Of a stretch of DNA of 64,000 nt, positions 16,724 through 25,102 are shown one piece after another. Within the stretch, counting starts at the first letter, position 1; each line of letters begins with the position of its first letter. The DNA is from Deltaproteobacteria bacterium (GTDB lineage: Bacteria; Myxococcota; Myxococcia; Myxococcales; SZAS-1): NCBI GenBank assembly GCA_018266075.1, contig JAFEBB010000005.1, positions 1-64,000 of the forward strand. Direction: 5' to 3'. The notes beneath the pieces are model-generated. The model had not been told where the DNA came from and searched no databases. It saw only the letters and a list, made by a program, of their open reading frames with translations. The translations under genes and the position numbers were made by a program.

Positions 16724-17140
16724 ATGGACAGCGTGGTCTTCAAGAGGCTCTCACGAGCGGATCGTGTGACATGGCAGCTCGATGGCCTCGCCATCGCGCG
16801 CCCCAGCTCGCCCGGACCGGATGGCGCGGGCGGAAAATGGGAAGACCGAAGCTCATGGCTCCGCGTGCACGGCGTGGGCGTGGAGCGCGTGCTGGTGGCT
16901 CCGGGAGAGCATCGCGTGGTGGCCTCGGCAACAGTTGATGGTGAGGTCTTGCCGACCGTCGAGAGGGCCATCCGTGTGACACGCGGCGAAGGACTCGAAG
17001 TCGTGCTCGAGCGCTTCACTCGTCGCCGATTCCGCCGCATCGCGCTCAGGTGCTCGTTACGATCCCTGCGATCGGAGCGACACCGTGTCCCAACAACATC
17101 CCATCCCATCTGGCTTCGATGCGACGACGACCGCGCGTGA
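16724..17140 (+). CDS. Hypothetical PEGA-like fragment
   Basis: A 138-residue frame with GAGGCGGG 4 bases upstream of the ATG. The middle (VLVAPGEHRVVASATVDG, then RAIRVTRGEGLEVVLERF) looks like a PEGA-type beta-sandwich repeat. The last 30 residues are Arg/Ser-rich and overlap the start of the following SDR gene by 56 bases, so the real 3' end may be earlier or the gene may be broken. Low confidence; it lies next to decayed coding pieces. Confidence 0.38.
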   Translation: MDSVVFKRLSRADRVTWQLDGLAIARPSSPGPDGAGGKWEDRSSWLRVHGVGVERVLVAPGEHRVVASATVDGEVLPTVERAIRVTRGEGLEVVLERFTRRRFRRIALRCSLRSLRSERHRVPTTSHPIWLRCDDDRA

Positions 17141-18011
17141 GGTGATTGGCGAGCGTCGCCTCGACGGCAAGACGGCGATTGTCACGGGCGGATACGCAGG
17201 CATCGGCGTGGAGACGACGCGCGTGCTGGCCGCGGCGGGCGCGCAGGTCATCGTGCCGGCGCGCGACATTCCGAAGGCCACGAAGTCCATCGGCGCGCTC
17301 GCGAATGTCCACATCGAGCAGATGGATCTCGCCGTGCCTTCCACGATTGACGCGTTCGCGCAGCGCCTGGGCAACCGCCCGCTGCACCTCCTCATCAATA
17401 ATGCGGGCATCATGGCCGCGCCGCTGTCGCGCGATTCGCGCGGGCTCGAATCGCAGCTCGCAGTGAATCACGTGGGGCACTTCCAGCTCTTCACGCGGCT
17501 CTTGCCGGCGCTGCGGCGCGCCCAGGGCGCGCGGGTGATCGCGCTGTCTTCGCGCGGGCACGTGCGCTCGGCGTTCGACTTCGACGATCCCAACTTCGAG
17601 CGCCGGCCGTACGAGAAGATGATCGCGTACGGGCAATCGAAGACTGCGAACATCCTCTTTGCCGTCGAGGCAGACCGCCGCTTCCAGGCCGAGGGCATTC
17701 GCGCGTTCGCCGTTCACCCGGGCGCCATCCTCGAGACGGAGCTCGCGCGCAACTACGATCCCGAGGAGTTCAAGCTCGTCGTCGAGCGCGCGCGCCGCAT
17801 CGGCAGCTTCAAGTCGGTCGAGCAGGGCGCGGCCACGACGATCTTCTGCGCAACCAGCCCGCTGCTCGATGGCATCGGCGGCGTGTACTGCGAGAACTGC
17901 GATGTCGCGAGCGTGAAGAGCGACGGCGACGATGGCGTGCGGCCGTATGCGATTGATCCCGAGAACGCGAAGCGCTTGTGGATGTGGAGCGAGCGCGTCG
18001 TCGGCATCTGA
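17085..18011 (+). CDS. Short-chain dehydrogenase/reductase (retinol-dehydrogenase-like)
   Basis: A 308-residue classical SDR. The nucleotide-binding motif TGGYAGIG is at about 34-41, NNAG at about 105-108, a catalytic-region Ser in VIALSSRGH (about 153), and the catalytic YxxxK as YGQSK (about 185-189). The size, substrate loop and C-terminal extension are like the WWOX/retinol-dehydrogenase-like oxidoreductases common in soil bacteria. The GTG start at 17085 has GGAG about 8 bases upstream. Substrate unknown; NADP(H) or NAD(H) preference cannot be told reliably. Confidence 0.92.
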   Translation: MSQQHPIPSGFDATTTAREVIGERRLDGKTAIVTGGYAGIGVETTRVLAAAGAQVIVPARDIPKATKSIGALANVHIEQMDLAVPSTIDAFAQRLGNRPLHLLINNAGIMAAPLSRDSRGLESQLAVNHVGHFQLFTRLLPALRRAQGARVIALSSRGHVRSAFDFDDPNFERRPYEKMIAYGQSKTANILFAVEADRRFQAEGIRAFAVHPGAILETELARNYDPEEFKLVVERARRIGSFKSVEQGAATTIFCATSPLLDGIGGVYCENCDVASVKSDGDDGVRPYAIDPENAKRLWMWSERVVGI

Positions 18012-18168
18012 CGCTGCCAGACTCTGACATGCATGTCTGGGTTGGCGCGCGTGGAATGCGCCGCGTCACGCGCGAAGTCCGCGACAGGAGGGCCTCGTCA
18101 CCAGACGATGGGCTCCGGGCCCGCAATTTGCTGAGTACCCGCGGAGCCCAAATGGAGAGGGACACACC

Positions 18169-18891
18169 ATGCGCTACCCGAAGCTCGTGGCTGCGATGTT
18201 TTTCTTCGCCGCCTGCACCGATGTCAGCTCCACCAACATTCGCACTGGCGGCATGACTGCGCGCATCCGCGTGACGGCCGTCGGCAACGGCACCACCAAC
18301 GCCTCGGCGACGATCAACGTAGGCAGCAGCCTCACGGACTTCGTGGAGTTGCAGAGCACTGACACGCTGAAGGCCACGGTCGGCACCAGCTCGCAGGTGA
18401 TGGCCGAGAGCAAGGTGCTCGGCGCGATCAGCTACCTCACCAGCTTCACCGGTCAAGACGCCGCCGGAACGCAGTACACCATCGCGCTCCAGCGCGGCGC
18501 GAGCGACACCAGCGCGCCATCCAGCACCTGCACGTTGCCGCAGCCGTTCACGATCACGGCGCCCGCGTCGTCGGGGACGAACTTCTCGCGCGGCACGCAG
18601 GACATCACCGTCACCTACACCGGCAGCGGCCAGCCTGAGCCGCTCGCGTGGACGGCGACTGGCGATTGCATCCAGGCGGCGTCGGCGTCGATCAGCGCGG
18701 ACACCGGGAGCTTCATCATCACCAAGGGCACCCTGCGCGCGGCGAATTCGGCCGACGGCGGCTCGGCGGAGAGCTGCCAGGTGACGGTGAGCGTCACGCG
18801 CGACCGTGCGGGCACGCTCGACCCTGCGTACGGCGGCGGAAGCACCGTCTGCAGCCAGGCGCGCACGTTCACAATCACCTCGGCGCCCTGA
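18169..18891 (+). CDS. Lipoprotein of unknown function
   Basis: A 240-residue lipoprotein: MRYPK n-region, hydrophobic core and lipobox FFAAC. The mature part is Ser/Thr/Gly-rich and beta-type, with a possible Ig-like repeat (RIRVTAVGNGTTNASATINVG) and few Cys (TCTLPQ, GDCIQ, ESCQVTV, TVCSQ). I do not recognise a family. It is followed after 47 bases by another lipoprotein gene in the same direction. Confidence 0.78.
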   Translation: MRYPKLVAAMFFFAACTDVSSTNIRTGGMTARIRVTAVGNGTTNASATINVGSSLTDFVELQSTDTLKATVGTSSQVMAESKVLGAISYLTSFTGQDAAGTQYTIALQRGASDTSAPSSTCTLPQPFTITAPASSGTNFSRGTQDITVTYTGSGQPEPLAWTATGDCIQAASASISADTGSFIITKGTLRAANSADGGSAESCQVTVSVTRDRAGTLDPAYGGGSTVCSQARTFTITSAP

Positions 18892-18938
18892 GCCCGCAGC
18901 ACTTGCACCGAAGCCTCCGACCCCCGAGGCTCGGTGAC

Positions 18939-19967
18939 ATGACCTCGTCGCTCTTGGCCTCCGCGCGGCCTGCACAGTTCGTGGCCGCGGCGTTCCTGTT
19001 CGCGTTGGCCGGCTGCTCGAGCTCGAATGCGGGCTCATCGAGCGGAAGCTCGAGCTCCGCGAGCGCGACGACCGGGAGCAGCGGCGCGTCATCGACGACT
19101 TCGTCGGGCTCGAGCGGGTCCAGCTCGAGCACCTCGTCGTTGTCGTCGACCTCGAGTGGTTCGAGTAGCAGCTCCGCGACCAGCGCGACGGGCTCGTCCT
19201 CGAGCGGAACCTCGGGAAGCAATTCCTCGAGTGGGACCTCGGGCGGATCGTCGTCGAGCGGGACCACGGGGACGTCGTCGTCGCCCGGACTGCTGGTGCC
19301 GGCCTACTGGGATCCCAGCGCAGACCCGGACGATTGGGCCACCCTGACCTCAACGGCGAGCCAGGTTCCGCTGATCGCAATCATGAATCCGAACAGCGGG
19401 CCCGGTTCCGGCCCCGATACTCAATATTCAGATGCGATCGACGCCATCAACACCGCCGGCGGCAGCGTGGTGGGCTACGTGCACACCAGCTATGGCGCGC
19501 GGCCGACTGCGGACGTCGAGTCGGAGATAGATGACTATTTCGCTTGGTACAATGTGCAAGGCATCTTCTTCGACGAGATGGCGAACGACGCGACGAGCGC
19601 GCACCTCTCGTACTACGAAGAGATCGCGACGTACGTTCGGAGCAACCATCCCGGGTCGACGATCATTGCCAATCCCGGCGCTTCGTTCGACGAGGCCTTT
19701 GAGACGAATGCCGTCGCGGACATCTTCGTGGACGAAGAGGACGTGCAGACCAACGTCCACGCGGCCACCCAGGCGCCGTGGGAGGCCGGCTACCCGGCCT
19801 CGACGTTTGCGGAGATGTCGCTGCAGACCACGGGTGATGTGGCCGAGATTGCGTGGCTGGTGGCCAATCGGCACGCGGGCTGGTTCTATGCGACCACGCT
19901 CGACTACAGCCCCAATCCGTACAGCGCGTTGCCGAGTGACTTTGCGGAGTCGGTGTCGTCGCTCTAA
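18939..19967 (+). CDS. Spherulin-4/GH135-type domain lipoprotein on a Ser/Gly tether
   Basis: A 342-residue lipoprotein. After the signal peptide and lipobox LAGC come about 90 residues of almost pure Ser/Gly/Thr, then a spherulation-specific family 4 domain (about 115-342). Landmarks are LLVPAYWDPS, IAIMNPNSGPG, VVGYVHTSYGAR, WYNVQGIFFDEM and the Pro/Tyr-rich C-terminus. Fungal relatives in GH135/GH114-like families cleave galactosaminogalactan, so a polysaccharide hydrolase at the outer surface is the best inference. The acidic pair in FFDEM is a candidate catalytic region. The GH18-like gene 680 bases downstream on the other strand fits a carbohydrate theme. Confidence 0.88.
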   Translation: MTSSLLASARPAQFVAAAFLFALAGCSSSNAGSSSGSSSSASATTGSSGASSTTSSGSSGSSSSTSSLSSTSSGSSSSSATSATGSSSSGTSGSNSSSGTSGGSSSSGTTGTSSSPGLLVPAYWDPSADPDDWATLTSTASQVPLIAIMNPNSGPGSGPDTQYSDAIDAINTAGGSVVGYVHTSYGARPTADVESEIDDYFAWYNVQGIFFDEMANDATSAHLSYYEEIATYVRSNHPGSTIIANPGASFDEAFETNAVADIFVDEEDVQTNVHAATQAPWEAGYPASTFAEMSLQTTGDVAEIAWLVANRHAGWFYATTLDYSPNPYSALPSDFAESVSSL

Positions 19968-19984
19968 GGTTAGGTGCGCGAGTC

Positions 19985-20623
19985 ATGGCCAACCGTCCTC
20001 CGCGTGGCGCATCCGTCGGCGTCGCCGAGAACGCCAACTCCGCTGTCCTCGTGACGATGGGTCCGGCCGGAGAGCTCCTCGACCGGCGTCAGATCGAACT
20101 CACGGAGCGCCTGCCGACGCACCCGCATCACCATGAAGGCTCATGGGCCGTCGGCCGATATCTGAATACGCCGGGGGCGCGAAAGATCTCGCTCGCCGAC
20201 GCCGTCGCGCTCGTGGAGCACGTGCGCGAGGCCGCAGGGAAGGGCGCGCAAGACAGCCTGAAGGCGCTCGCCGAGAGCGTTTCGGTTCCCATCGCGAGCA
20301 TTTCGCTTCGCATCTGCCCCGCGCTTCCGCCGACGGTTGAAGAGTGCATCGCCGACCACCGCGCGCAGACCGTGGCCGACTCGGTGATGTACCGCCAGGC
20401 GCTCGCGAGTGCTGCCGAGGCGCGAGGCTGGTCGGTGCACTGGTACGAGCGCGATGACGTGTATCGCGACGCCGCCGCCGCGCTCGGCCGCGAGGACATC
20501 GAGTCGTTTCTCGCCGAGCTGGGCCGCACGGTCGGGCCGCCCTGGCAAGCGAAGCACAAGCTGGCTGCTGCAGCTGCGCTCGCAAAAGCGGCGGCGGCCC
20601 TTGAGGACCGCCGCCGGACTTAG
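19985..20623 (+). CDS. Conserved hypothetical protein (212 aa)
   Basis: A 212-residue soluble protein. I recognise the general pattern from other bacterial genomes (VGVAENANSAVLVT at the start, THPHHHEG, then CPALPPT and the VADSVMYRQALA block) but know no function. The opening strand, repeated Asp/Glu and the overall size are reminiscent of an RNase H-like nuclease fold, which is only a guess. It starts 17 bases after the spherulin-type gene. Its last 35 bases contain the hairpin that terminates the opposing gene. Confidence 0.8.
   Translation: MANRPPRGASVGVAENANSAVLVTMGPAGELLDRRQIELTERLPTHPHHHEGSWAVGRYLNTPGARKISLADAVALVEHVREAAGKGAQDSLKALAESVSVPIASISLRICPALPPTVEECIADHRAQTVADSVMYRQALASAAEARGWSVHWYERDDVYRDAAAALGREDIESFLAELGRTVGPPWQAKHKLAAAAALAKAAAALEDRRRT
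20590..20615 (-). terminator. Intrinsic terminator of the GH18-like gene, inside the opposing gene
   Basis: An 11-bp stem with one mismatch (GGCGGCGGCCC/GGACCGCCGCC) and a 4-base loop. Read on the minus strand it is followed by GCTTTTGCG, a short T-run. It lies 30 bases past the stop of the gene at 20645-22894 and wholly within the last codons of the plus-strand gene ending at 20623, where it encodes AAAALEDRRR. Confidence 0.8.
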
Positions 20624-20644
20624 CCACTTTGCAATGTGCAGGCC

Positions 20645-22894
20645 CTACTGAGTGAGGAAGGTCTGCAGCAGCGAGTACCAGGTCGAGCCGCTCGGGCTGA
20701 TCCCCGAGGTCGTCATGAACGGCGCCTGCGGCCAGATTGCCACGCGGGTGAAGCCGTAGCTGTGGAGCGCACTCATCGCCTGGCCGGCCACGGGGTTGGT
20801 GCTGTTTGGGTCGGCATCGAGGCCGATGACCGCCTTGTCGAACGAGAGGTTCGGCGAGCACATCATGTTCATCATGCCGGTAACTGTATAGTCGCACGAC
20901 GCCGGGCTGCTGCTGCTCATCACCACGTTCTGACACGAGGTGGTGGCCGTGCCGAAGCTGCTCACGTAGTCCTCGATGATCACGCGATCGATCGACGAAT
21001 TGTTGAGCTTGGCGAGATCAATGAACCCGTTGTTGCTCGAGCACCAGGTGCCATTGATGTTCGAGACGATGGCGTCCACGGAGAGCGACATGCCGTGGGG
21101 CGCGAGCGCCGCCTTGAACTTGTTCACGAAGCTGACGAACTTGTCCGCGTAGGCGCTGCCCGCCGTCGACGCCTCCCAGTCGAGGTTGTAGCCGGCGTAG
21201 CCGTTGTTCACGGCCTCGGTGGTCATGGCGTTGATGAAGTTGTCTCCCGCACCGTTCACGTTGTCGAGCAGGTTGGTCATGCCCTGGTCGGTTCCGCCGT
21301 TGGCGCCGCCCGCGTAAATGGCGGGCACGGTGGCCAGCCCGGCGGCGCGAGCCTGATCGGTGAACTGCTTGGTGGTCAGCCCGTTGAAGTTGTTCGAGCC
21401 GTTGCTCGCGCAGTCGTAGCCGCTGCTCGTGGGGCAGGTGGCGTAGTAGGCAACGCCCGATTGGTAATTATAGTTGATTGAATAGAACGTCGGGCTGAGG
21501 TGGGTGAAGCTCGACTTGTGCGAGATGATGCTGTTCAGGACGTTCGAGTAGTCCGTGTAGACCCACACCCACGACTCCTTCCCCGTGTTCACGGGCGGCG
21601 AACCCGCGTCAGGGGGCGTCGTCGTGCCGGCATCGGGCGGCGTGGTCGTGCCCGCATCGGGCGGCGTCGTCGTGCCAGCATCGGGCGGTGTGCTGATGCC
21701 CGCATCCGGCGGCGCGGTGGTCGAGCCGGCATCCGGCGTCGATCCCGGCGAGGAGCTCGGCGTGGTGTCGATGCCAATCTCATCGAAGTAGAGGGTCGGC
21801 AGGGTCTTGCCCGAGTCCTCCTGGATGGCGATGGCAGAGATGGTGCTGTTGGCCGGGGCGAGGGTGGAGAGCGGCACGGTACACGTCACCCAGGCGTTGG
21901 CCTTCACCGCGCCGCCCGCACAGGTCGGGCCGAGCGCCGTGCCGAGCTGCCAGGTTCCATTGACCAGCGCGCGCGCGCGCAGGGCCACGCCGCCCCCGCT
22001 CGGGCCGCCATTCACCGCCAGCACCAGGTTCTGGTGGCCGGACGTGGAGAAGGTGGTCGCGAAGTCGAGCGCCTGCCACGCACCCATGGTCGTGGAGATG
22101 GAGTACGACCCCGCGGCGACGGGCGAGGTATTCGAGAGGTTGTGCGCCGCCCAGGACTGATCGGTCCAGGGGCTCACCATCGCATCACGATAGATCCACA
22201 CGCCGCCCGAGCTCGGAGGCGTCGTGGTGCCGGCGTCCGGAGGCGTCGAGGAGCCGGCGTCGGGAGGCAGTGTCGTTCCCGCATCGGGAGTGGTCGTCGA
22301 GCCGGCGTCGATGGTCGTGGCCGGATTGAACTGAATACTGTCGATGTAAAGTGTCTGGAGTGTCTTGCCAGCTCCCTCCTGAATGACGACGCCGTCGAGC
22401 GTGACGCCGGCAGCGCCGAGCGCGCTCAGCGGGATGCTGCATGGCGTCCAGCTGTTCGAAGGAATCGTCTTGCCGGTGCAGTACTGAGCGACCGCGACCG
22501 TGGTCTGCGCCTTGCCGCCCTTGGTGACATAGGCGGTGAGCGCCGGGTTGTTGTTGGCGCCGCCGTTCACTTGAAAGTCGAGCGTGGAGAGCCCGCTCGT
22601 GCTCAGGCCGGCGTTATGAAAGTACAAGCCCTTCCACGGGCCATAGGTCACTGAGATCGATCGCGTGCCGCTGGCGACCGGCGAGGCGTTCGCCAGGTTT
22701 CGCGTGGCCCACGACCAGTCGGCCCAGCCGCTGGCCAGTGCGTCGGTGTACACGGGCGCGGCCGCAGTCAGCGATTCCTGCGCGTCCGCCAGGTCGGGTG
22801 CGTTGCCGGTGGTCGCGCCGCAGCCAACAGCCGCCAGGACCAGCGCGAGCGCGCCGGCCTTCATCCACTTCTGGTTCGGGCTTCTCGCCATCAT
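20645..22894 (-). CDS. GH18-like lipoprotein with two repeated ancillary domains
   Basis: A 749-residue lipoprotein: signal peptide with lipobox AAVGC, two related domains of about 150 residues (each with a W-rich opening such as WSWATRNLANASPVASG, then YGPWKGLYFH or MGAWQALDFA, and ending in QEGAGKTLQTLYID or QEDSGKTLPTLYFD), PDAG-rich linkers, and a C-terminal TIM-barrel-type region (about 440-749). The latter has GYNLDWE, which fits the DxxDxDxE end of GH18 chitinase-like enzymes, and YADKFVSFVNKFK. The duplicated domains are probable carbohydrate-binding modules. The ATG at 22894 has AAAGGA at good spacing. Confidence 0.88.
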   Translation of the reverse strand: MMARSPNQKWMKAGALALVLAAVGCGATTGNAPDLADAQESLTAAAPVYTDALASGWADWSWATRNLANASPVASGTRSISVTYGPWKGLYFHNAGLSTSGLSTLDFQVNGGANNNPALTAYVTKGGKAQTTVAVAQYCTGKTIPSNSWTPCSIPLSALGAAGVTLDGVVIQEGAGKTLQTLYIDSIQFNPATTIDAGSTTTPDAGTTLPPDAGSSTPPDAGTTTPPSSGGVWIYRDAMVSPWTDQSWAAHNLSNTSPVAAGSYSISTTMGAWQALDFATTFSTSGHQNLVLAVNGGPSGGGVALRARALVNGTWQLGTALGPTCAGGAVKANAWVTCTVPLSTLAPANSTISAIAIQEDSGKTLPTLYFDEIGIDTTPSSSPGSTPDAGSTTAPPDAGISTPPDAGTTTPPDAGTTTPPDAGTTTPPDAGSPPVNTGKESWVWVYTDYSNVLNSIISHKSSFTHLSPTFYSINYNYQSGVAYYATCPTSSGYDCASNGSNNFNGLTTKQFTDQARAAGLATVPAIYAGGANGGTDQGMTNLLDNVNGAGDNFINAMTTEAVNNGYAGYNLDWEASTAGSAYADKFVSFVNKFKAALAPHGMSLSVDAIVSNINGTWCSSNNGFIDLAKLNNSSIDRVIIEDYVSSFGTATTSCQNVVMSSSSPASCDYTVTGMMNMMCSPNLSFDKAVIGLDADPNSTNPVAGQAMSALHSYGFTRVAIWPQAPFMTTSGISPSGSTWYSLLQTFLTQ
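21604..21735. repeat. 24-bp tandem repeat encoding PPDAG linker
   Basis: Five to six copies of a 24-bp unit (one octapeptide, of the form TTTPPDAG) form the linker between the second ancillary domain and the catalytic region of the GH18-like protein. A shorter, looser set encoding PDAG steps occurs at about 22215-22310 between the two ancillary domains. Confidence 0.8.
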
Positions 22895-23146
22895 GCTCGT
22901 TCCTTTCGCGAAATCCGGAATGGGCCGCACCAACCGCGAGCGGCGCCGGACCTTCTCCACCGGATCGCGGAAATAGGCAGTACACGGGCGCGTGGGTGCT
23001 CAGGCGCAGGTCGAGCGAGCGGGCGCGCGTTGTCGAGTGCGGATACCCTCGATCGCGGCGGTGCAGGAGCACTCAACAGTTCGACTGGACGCCAGGGTCG
23101 CTCTGCCGCGAACGGTCGTCGGAAGCAAGCGTGCTAGCGTCAAGGC

Positions 23147-23434
23147 ATGCGCTTCGCGCGACGTGAGGGCGTCATGGGTGCAGCGAGGCCGAAGCGAGCC
23201 GTGGATTTTGGATTGCTCCTGCTCGCCGCATTGGTCACTGCGTCCTGCGCGAGCATGAACTACACAGAGAAGTGCCGCGAACAAATGAACGACTGCATGC
23301 GCGAGTGTGCCGAGCGTTCACAGAGCACGCCCGGCACGCTGCCGACGTGCACCACCTGCAAGCCCGAGGCAGAGCGCTGTGATGCGCAGGAGCGCCTCGT
23401 GGAATCGCAGTCGAAGCAATCGAAGAATCCGTAA
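23147..23434 (+). CDS. Small Cys-rich lipoprotein
   Basis: A 95-residue product with an Arg-rich n-region, hydrophobic core LLLLAALVTA and lipobox TASC. The mature part has a CxxxMNDCMREC-type stretch and CTTCKPEAERC, that is seven further Cys in about 45 residues, so it is likely disulphide-bonded. No family recognised. The long n-region means an internal ATG at 23174 is an alternative start. It converges on the next gene with 13 bases between stops. Confidence 0.6.
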   Translation: MRFARREGVMGAARPKRAVDFGLLLLAALVTASCASMNYTEKCREQMNDCMRECAERSQSTPGTLPTCTTCKPEAERCDAQERLVESQSKQSKNP

Positions 23435-23447
23435 CGTCGATCGACGC

Positions 23448-23720
23448 TCAACGGTACTTGGCAGGGACGGGCAGGGGACGCTTGAGGATCGCGCGGCGGC
23501 TGAGTTCGCGCGCAATGTTCACGGCGGCGCGCACGTCTGTCGCGAGCTTCTCGGCAGCCTCGAGGCCCTTCTCGTCATCCAGCGACGTCCGCGCGGGCAC
23601 CGACACGTGCACGAGCGCGCCGTCCCGCTTCACGCGCCGACCTGGCCCGCGGCGGATGGACGCCAAGAGCTTCTCGAGCTTCGCGGCGGCGGGCGTGTCG
23701 CTGCCCAGGCGGTGCGACAC
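23448..23720 (-). CDS. Hypothetical protein (90 aa)
   Basis: A 90-residue basic protein with a GTG start at 23720 and a Lys/Arg-rich C-terminus. The middle contains VHVSVPARTSLDDEKGLEAAEKLATD. No membrane segment or known motif. The frame remains open with protein-like sequence for a few codons upstream of the GTG, so the true start is uncertain. Its start region faces the DUF5946 gene. Confidence 0.45.
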   Translation of the reverse strand: MSHRLGSDTPAAAKLEKLLASIRRGPGRRVKRDGALVHVSVPARTSLDDEKGLEAAEKLATDVRAAVNIARELSRRAILKRPLPVPAKYR

Positions 23721-23777
23721 TTCATAGTCAGCTTTTCATGGATGATGACGTCAGCTGCGCGGACGCGGAGGTCCATC

Positions 23778-24293
23778 GTGGGTGAGTCGAGCGAAGCGTG
23801 TCCGGGCTGCGGTCTCGTTGCGCCTGCTCTTGACGGCCCGCGCGATCCGTATGGCGGCTCGTCGCCAGCGTGCTGGGCTGCGTTCGGCGAGGTCACGGCG
23901 AAGGACTATGGCGAGTTTCGATATCCCGAAGTGCATCGCCTGATCGTCGACGCGTACATGGCGCAGCACGCGATGTTCGACGCGCCCGCTGCGCGGCGCT
24001 CGGCCGTGGTGCATCTCATCGGGCTACACCTCGCGCTCGATCGCGGGCTCTCGGGGCCGGCGGTGAGCAAGGCGATGGGCGTGGTGTTTCCCAAGAAGGA
24101 GGATCCCGCGCCGCTTGCGCCAAGGCCGCCCCCCGGCGGTCTGACGGTCGCGTCCGTGCTCGCGGCGAAGGATCTCGAGGCGCACACCCGGCTCGCTCGC
24201 GCGTGGGCGGCCTCGGTTTGGGCCTCGTGGTCGGCACACCACGCTGAGATCCGCGCCTTGGCTGACGCGGCAGTGTCGCGCGCGCGAGCCTAG
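23778..24293 (+). CDS. DUF5946 family protein
   Basis: A 171-residue protein matching DUF5946: CPGCGLVAP near the N-terminus, GPRDPYGGSSPACWAAFGEV, then YGEFRYPEVHRLIVDAYMAQH and VHLIGLHLALDRG. The CPGC and later Cys may bind a metal. Function unknown. The GTG at 23778 is chosen because GGAGG lies 6 bases upstream; in-frame ATGs at 23742 and 23745 lack such a site. Confidence 0.85.
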   Translation: MGESSEACPGCGLVAPALDGPRDPYGGSSPACWAAFGEVTAKDYGEFRYPEVHRLIVDAYMAQHAMFDAPAARRSAVVHLIGLHLALDRGLSGPAVSKAMGVVFPKKEDPAPLAPRPPPGGLTVASVLAAKDLEAHTRLARAWAASVWASWSAHHAEIRALADAAVSRARA

Positions 24294-24466
24294 CGCGCGC
24301 CGATCTCCGACTGCGCGATCACGCGCTCGACAACCTGCGGCTCGGCGCGGCCACGAACGCCATCCGCATCGCGAGCCGTTGGTTCCCTGGCAAGGACCGG
24401 GAACTCAACTCTTAGTTTGGTTGCAGAGCAAAAGGCACGAGGCTGCGCGCGCAGTAGTATTGAGCC

Positions 24467-25063
24467 ATGAAGCCGCGTTCCGACGACACGTCCGCAGTTG
24501 TCCGAGAGGGCGTCGAGAAGGCGGCACGCGAGTTCAGCGAACGCATCGCTCCGCTCGGCTTCTCTCGCACAAAGAGGCTGCTCTGGGTGCGCAGGCATCT
24601 ACATACTGCGGACGTGATCGGCCTCAGTCGCGGGTTCAGGCCGCCGCTGAACTACTCCGTTGATCTGTCGATCGACTTCATTCGTGTCCTGAACGACGCC
24701 TTCGAGGGGTTGGCGCTCAATGCGCCGAACGCTCCTGCGCTGGTGAGCGCTGGGCGTTATCACCATCGCTTCAATGCCAAGTCCGGCAGCACATATGAAA
24801 GATGCATCGATGACCTCTCACGCTTTGTCTCGAGTGAGTGTGAACCCTGGTTCGTTCGCTTCCGCGAGGTGGAGGCGCTGCTCTCGTTCGCGGACTCTCC
24901 GCTCGGACAGCCCGAGAAGCACCGGTTGCGCGATGCGCTCACCGGCAACGGTGAAACGAGCGCGGTCGAGCGATCGCTGAAACTGCTTGGCATTTCGACG
25001 CGTCGGGACCGCAACACCAAACCAGACGAGCCGGACAATGACGGATTTGGTCCTGAAACCTGA
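24467..25063 (+). CDS. Hypothetical protein, DUF4304-like
   Basis: A 198-residue soluble protein. The opening (helix, then IAPLGFSRTKRLLWVRR and a HTADVIGLSRG strand) resembles DUF4304-type proteins, often found near toxin or immunity genes, but the match is by impression only. Third-position G/C use is lower than in most neighbours. TAGTAT lies 7 bases before the ATG as a possible -10 or chance match. It stands alone between the DUF5946 gene and a lipoprotein gene. Confidence 0.65.
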   Translation: MKPRSDDTSAVVREGVEKAAREFSERIAPLGFSRTKRLLWVRRHLHTADVIGLSRGFRPPLNYSVDLSIDFIRVLNDAFEGLALNAPNAPALVSAGRYHHRFNAKSGSTYERCIDDLSRFVSSECEPWFVRFREVEALLSFADSPLGQPEKHRLRDALTGNGETSAVERSLKLLGISTRRDRNTKPDEPDNDGFGPET

Positions 25064-25065
25064 GA

Positions 25066-25094
25066 TTGATCTTGTCCCGGCGTCTGCCTAGAAC
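25066..25094 (+). promoter_or_regulatory. Sigma70-type promoter of the GNA1162-like gene
   Basis: TTGATC (25066-25071), a 17-base spacer and TAGAAC (25089-25094). The expected start near 25101 is only about 2 bases before the ATG at 25103, so the transcript would be nearly leaderless; no ribosome site is visible. Confidence 0.55.
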
Positions 25095-25102
25095 CCCACG
25101 CC

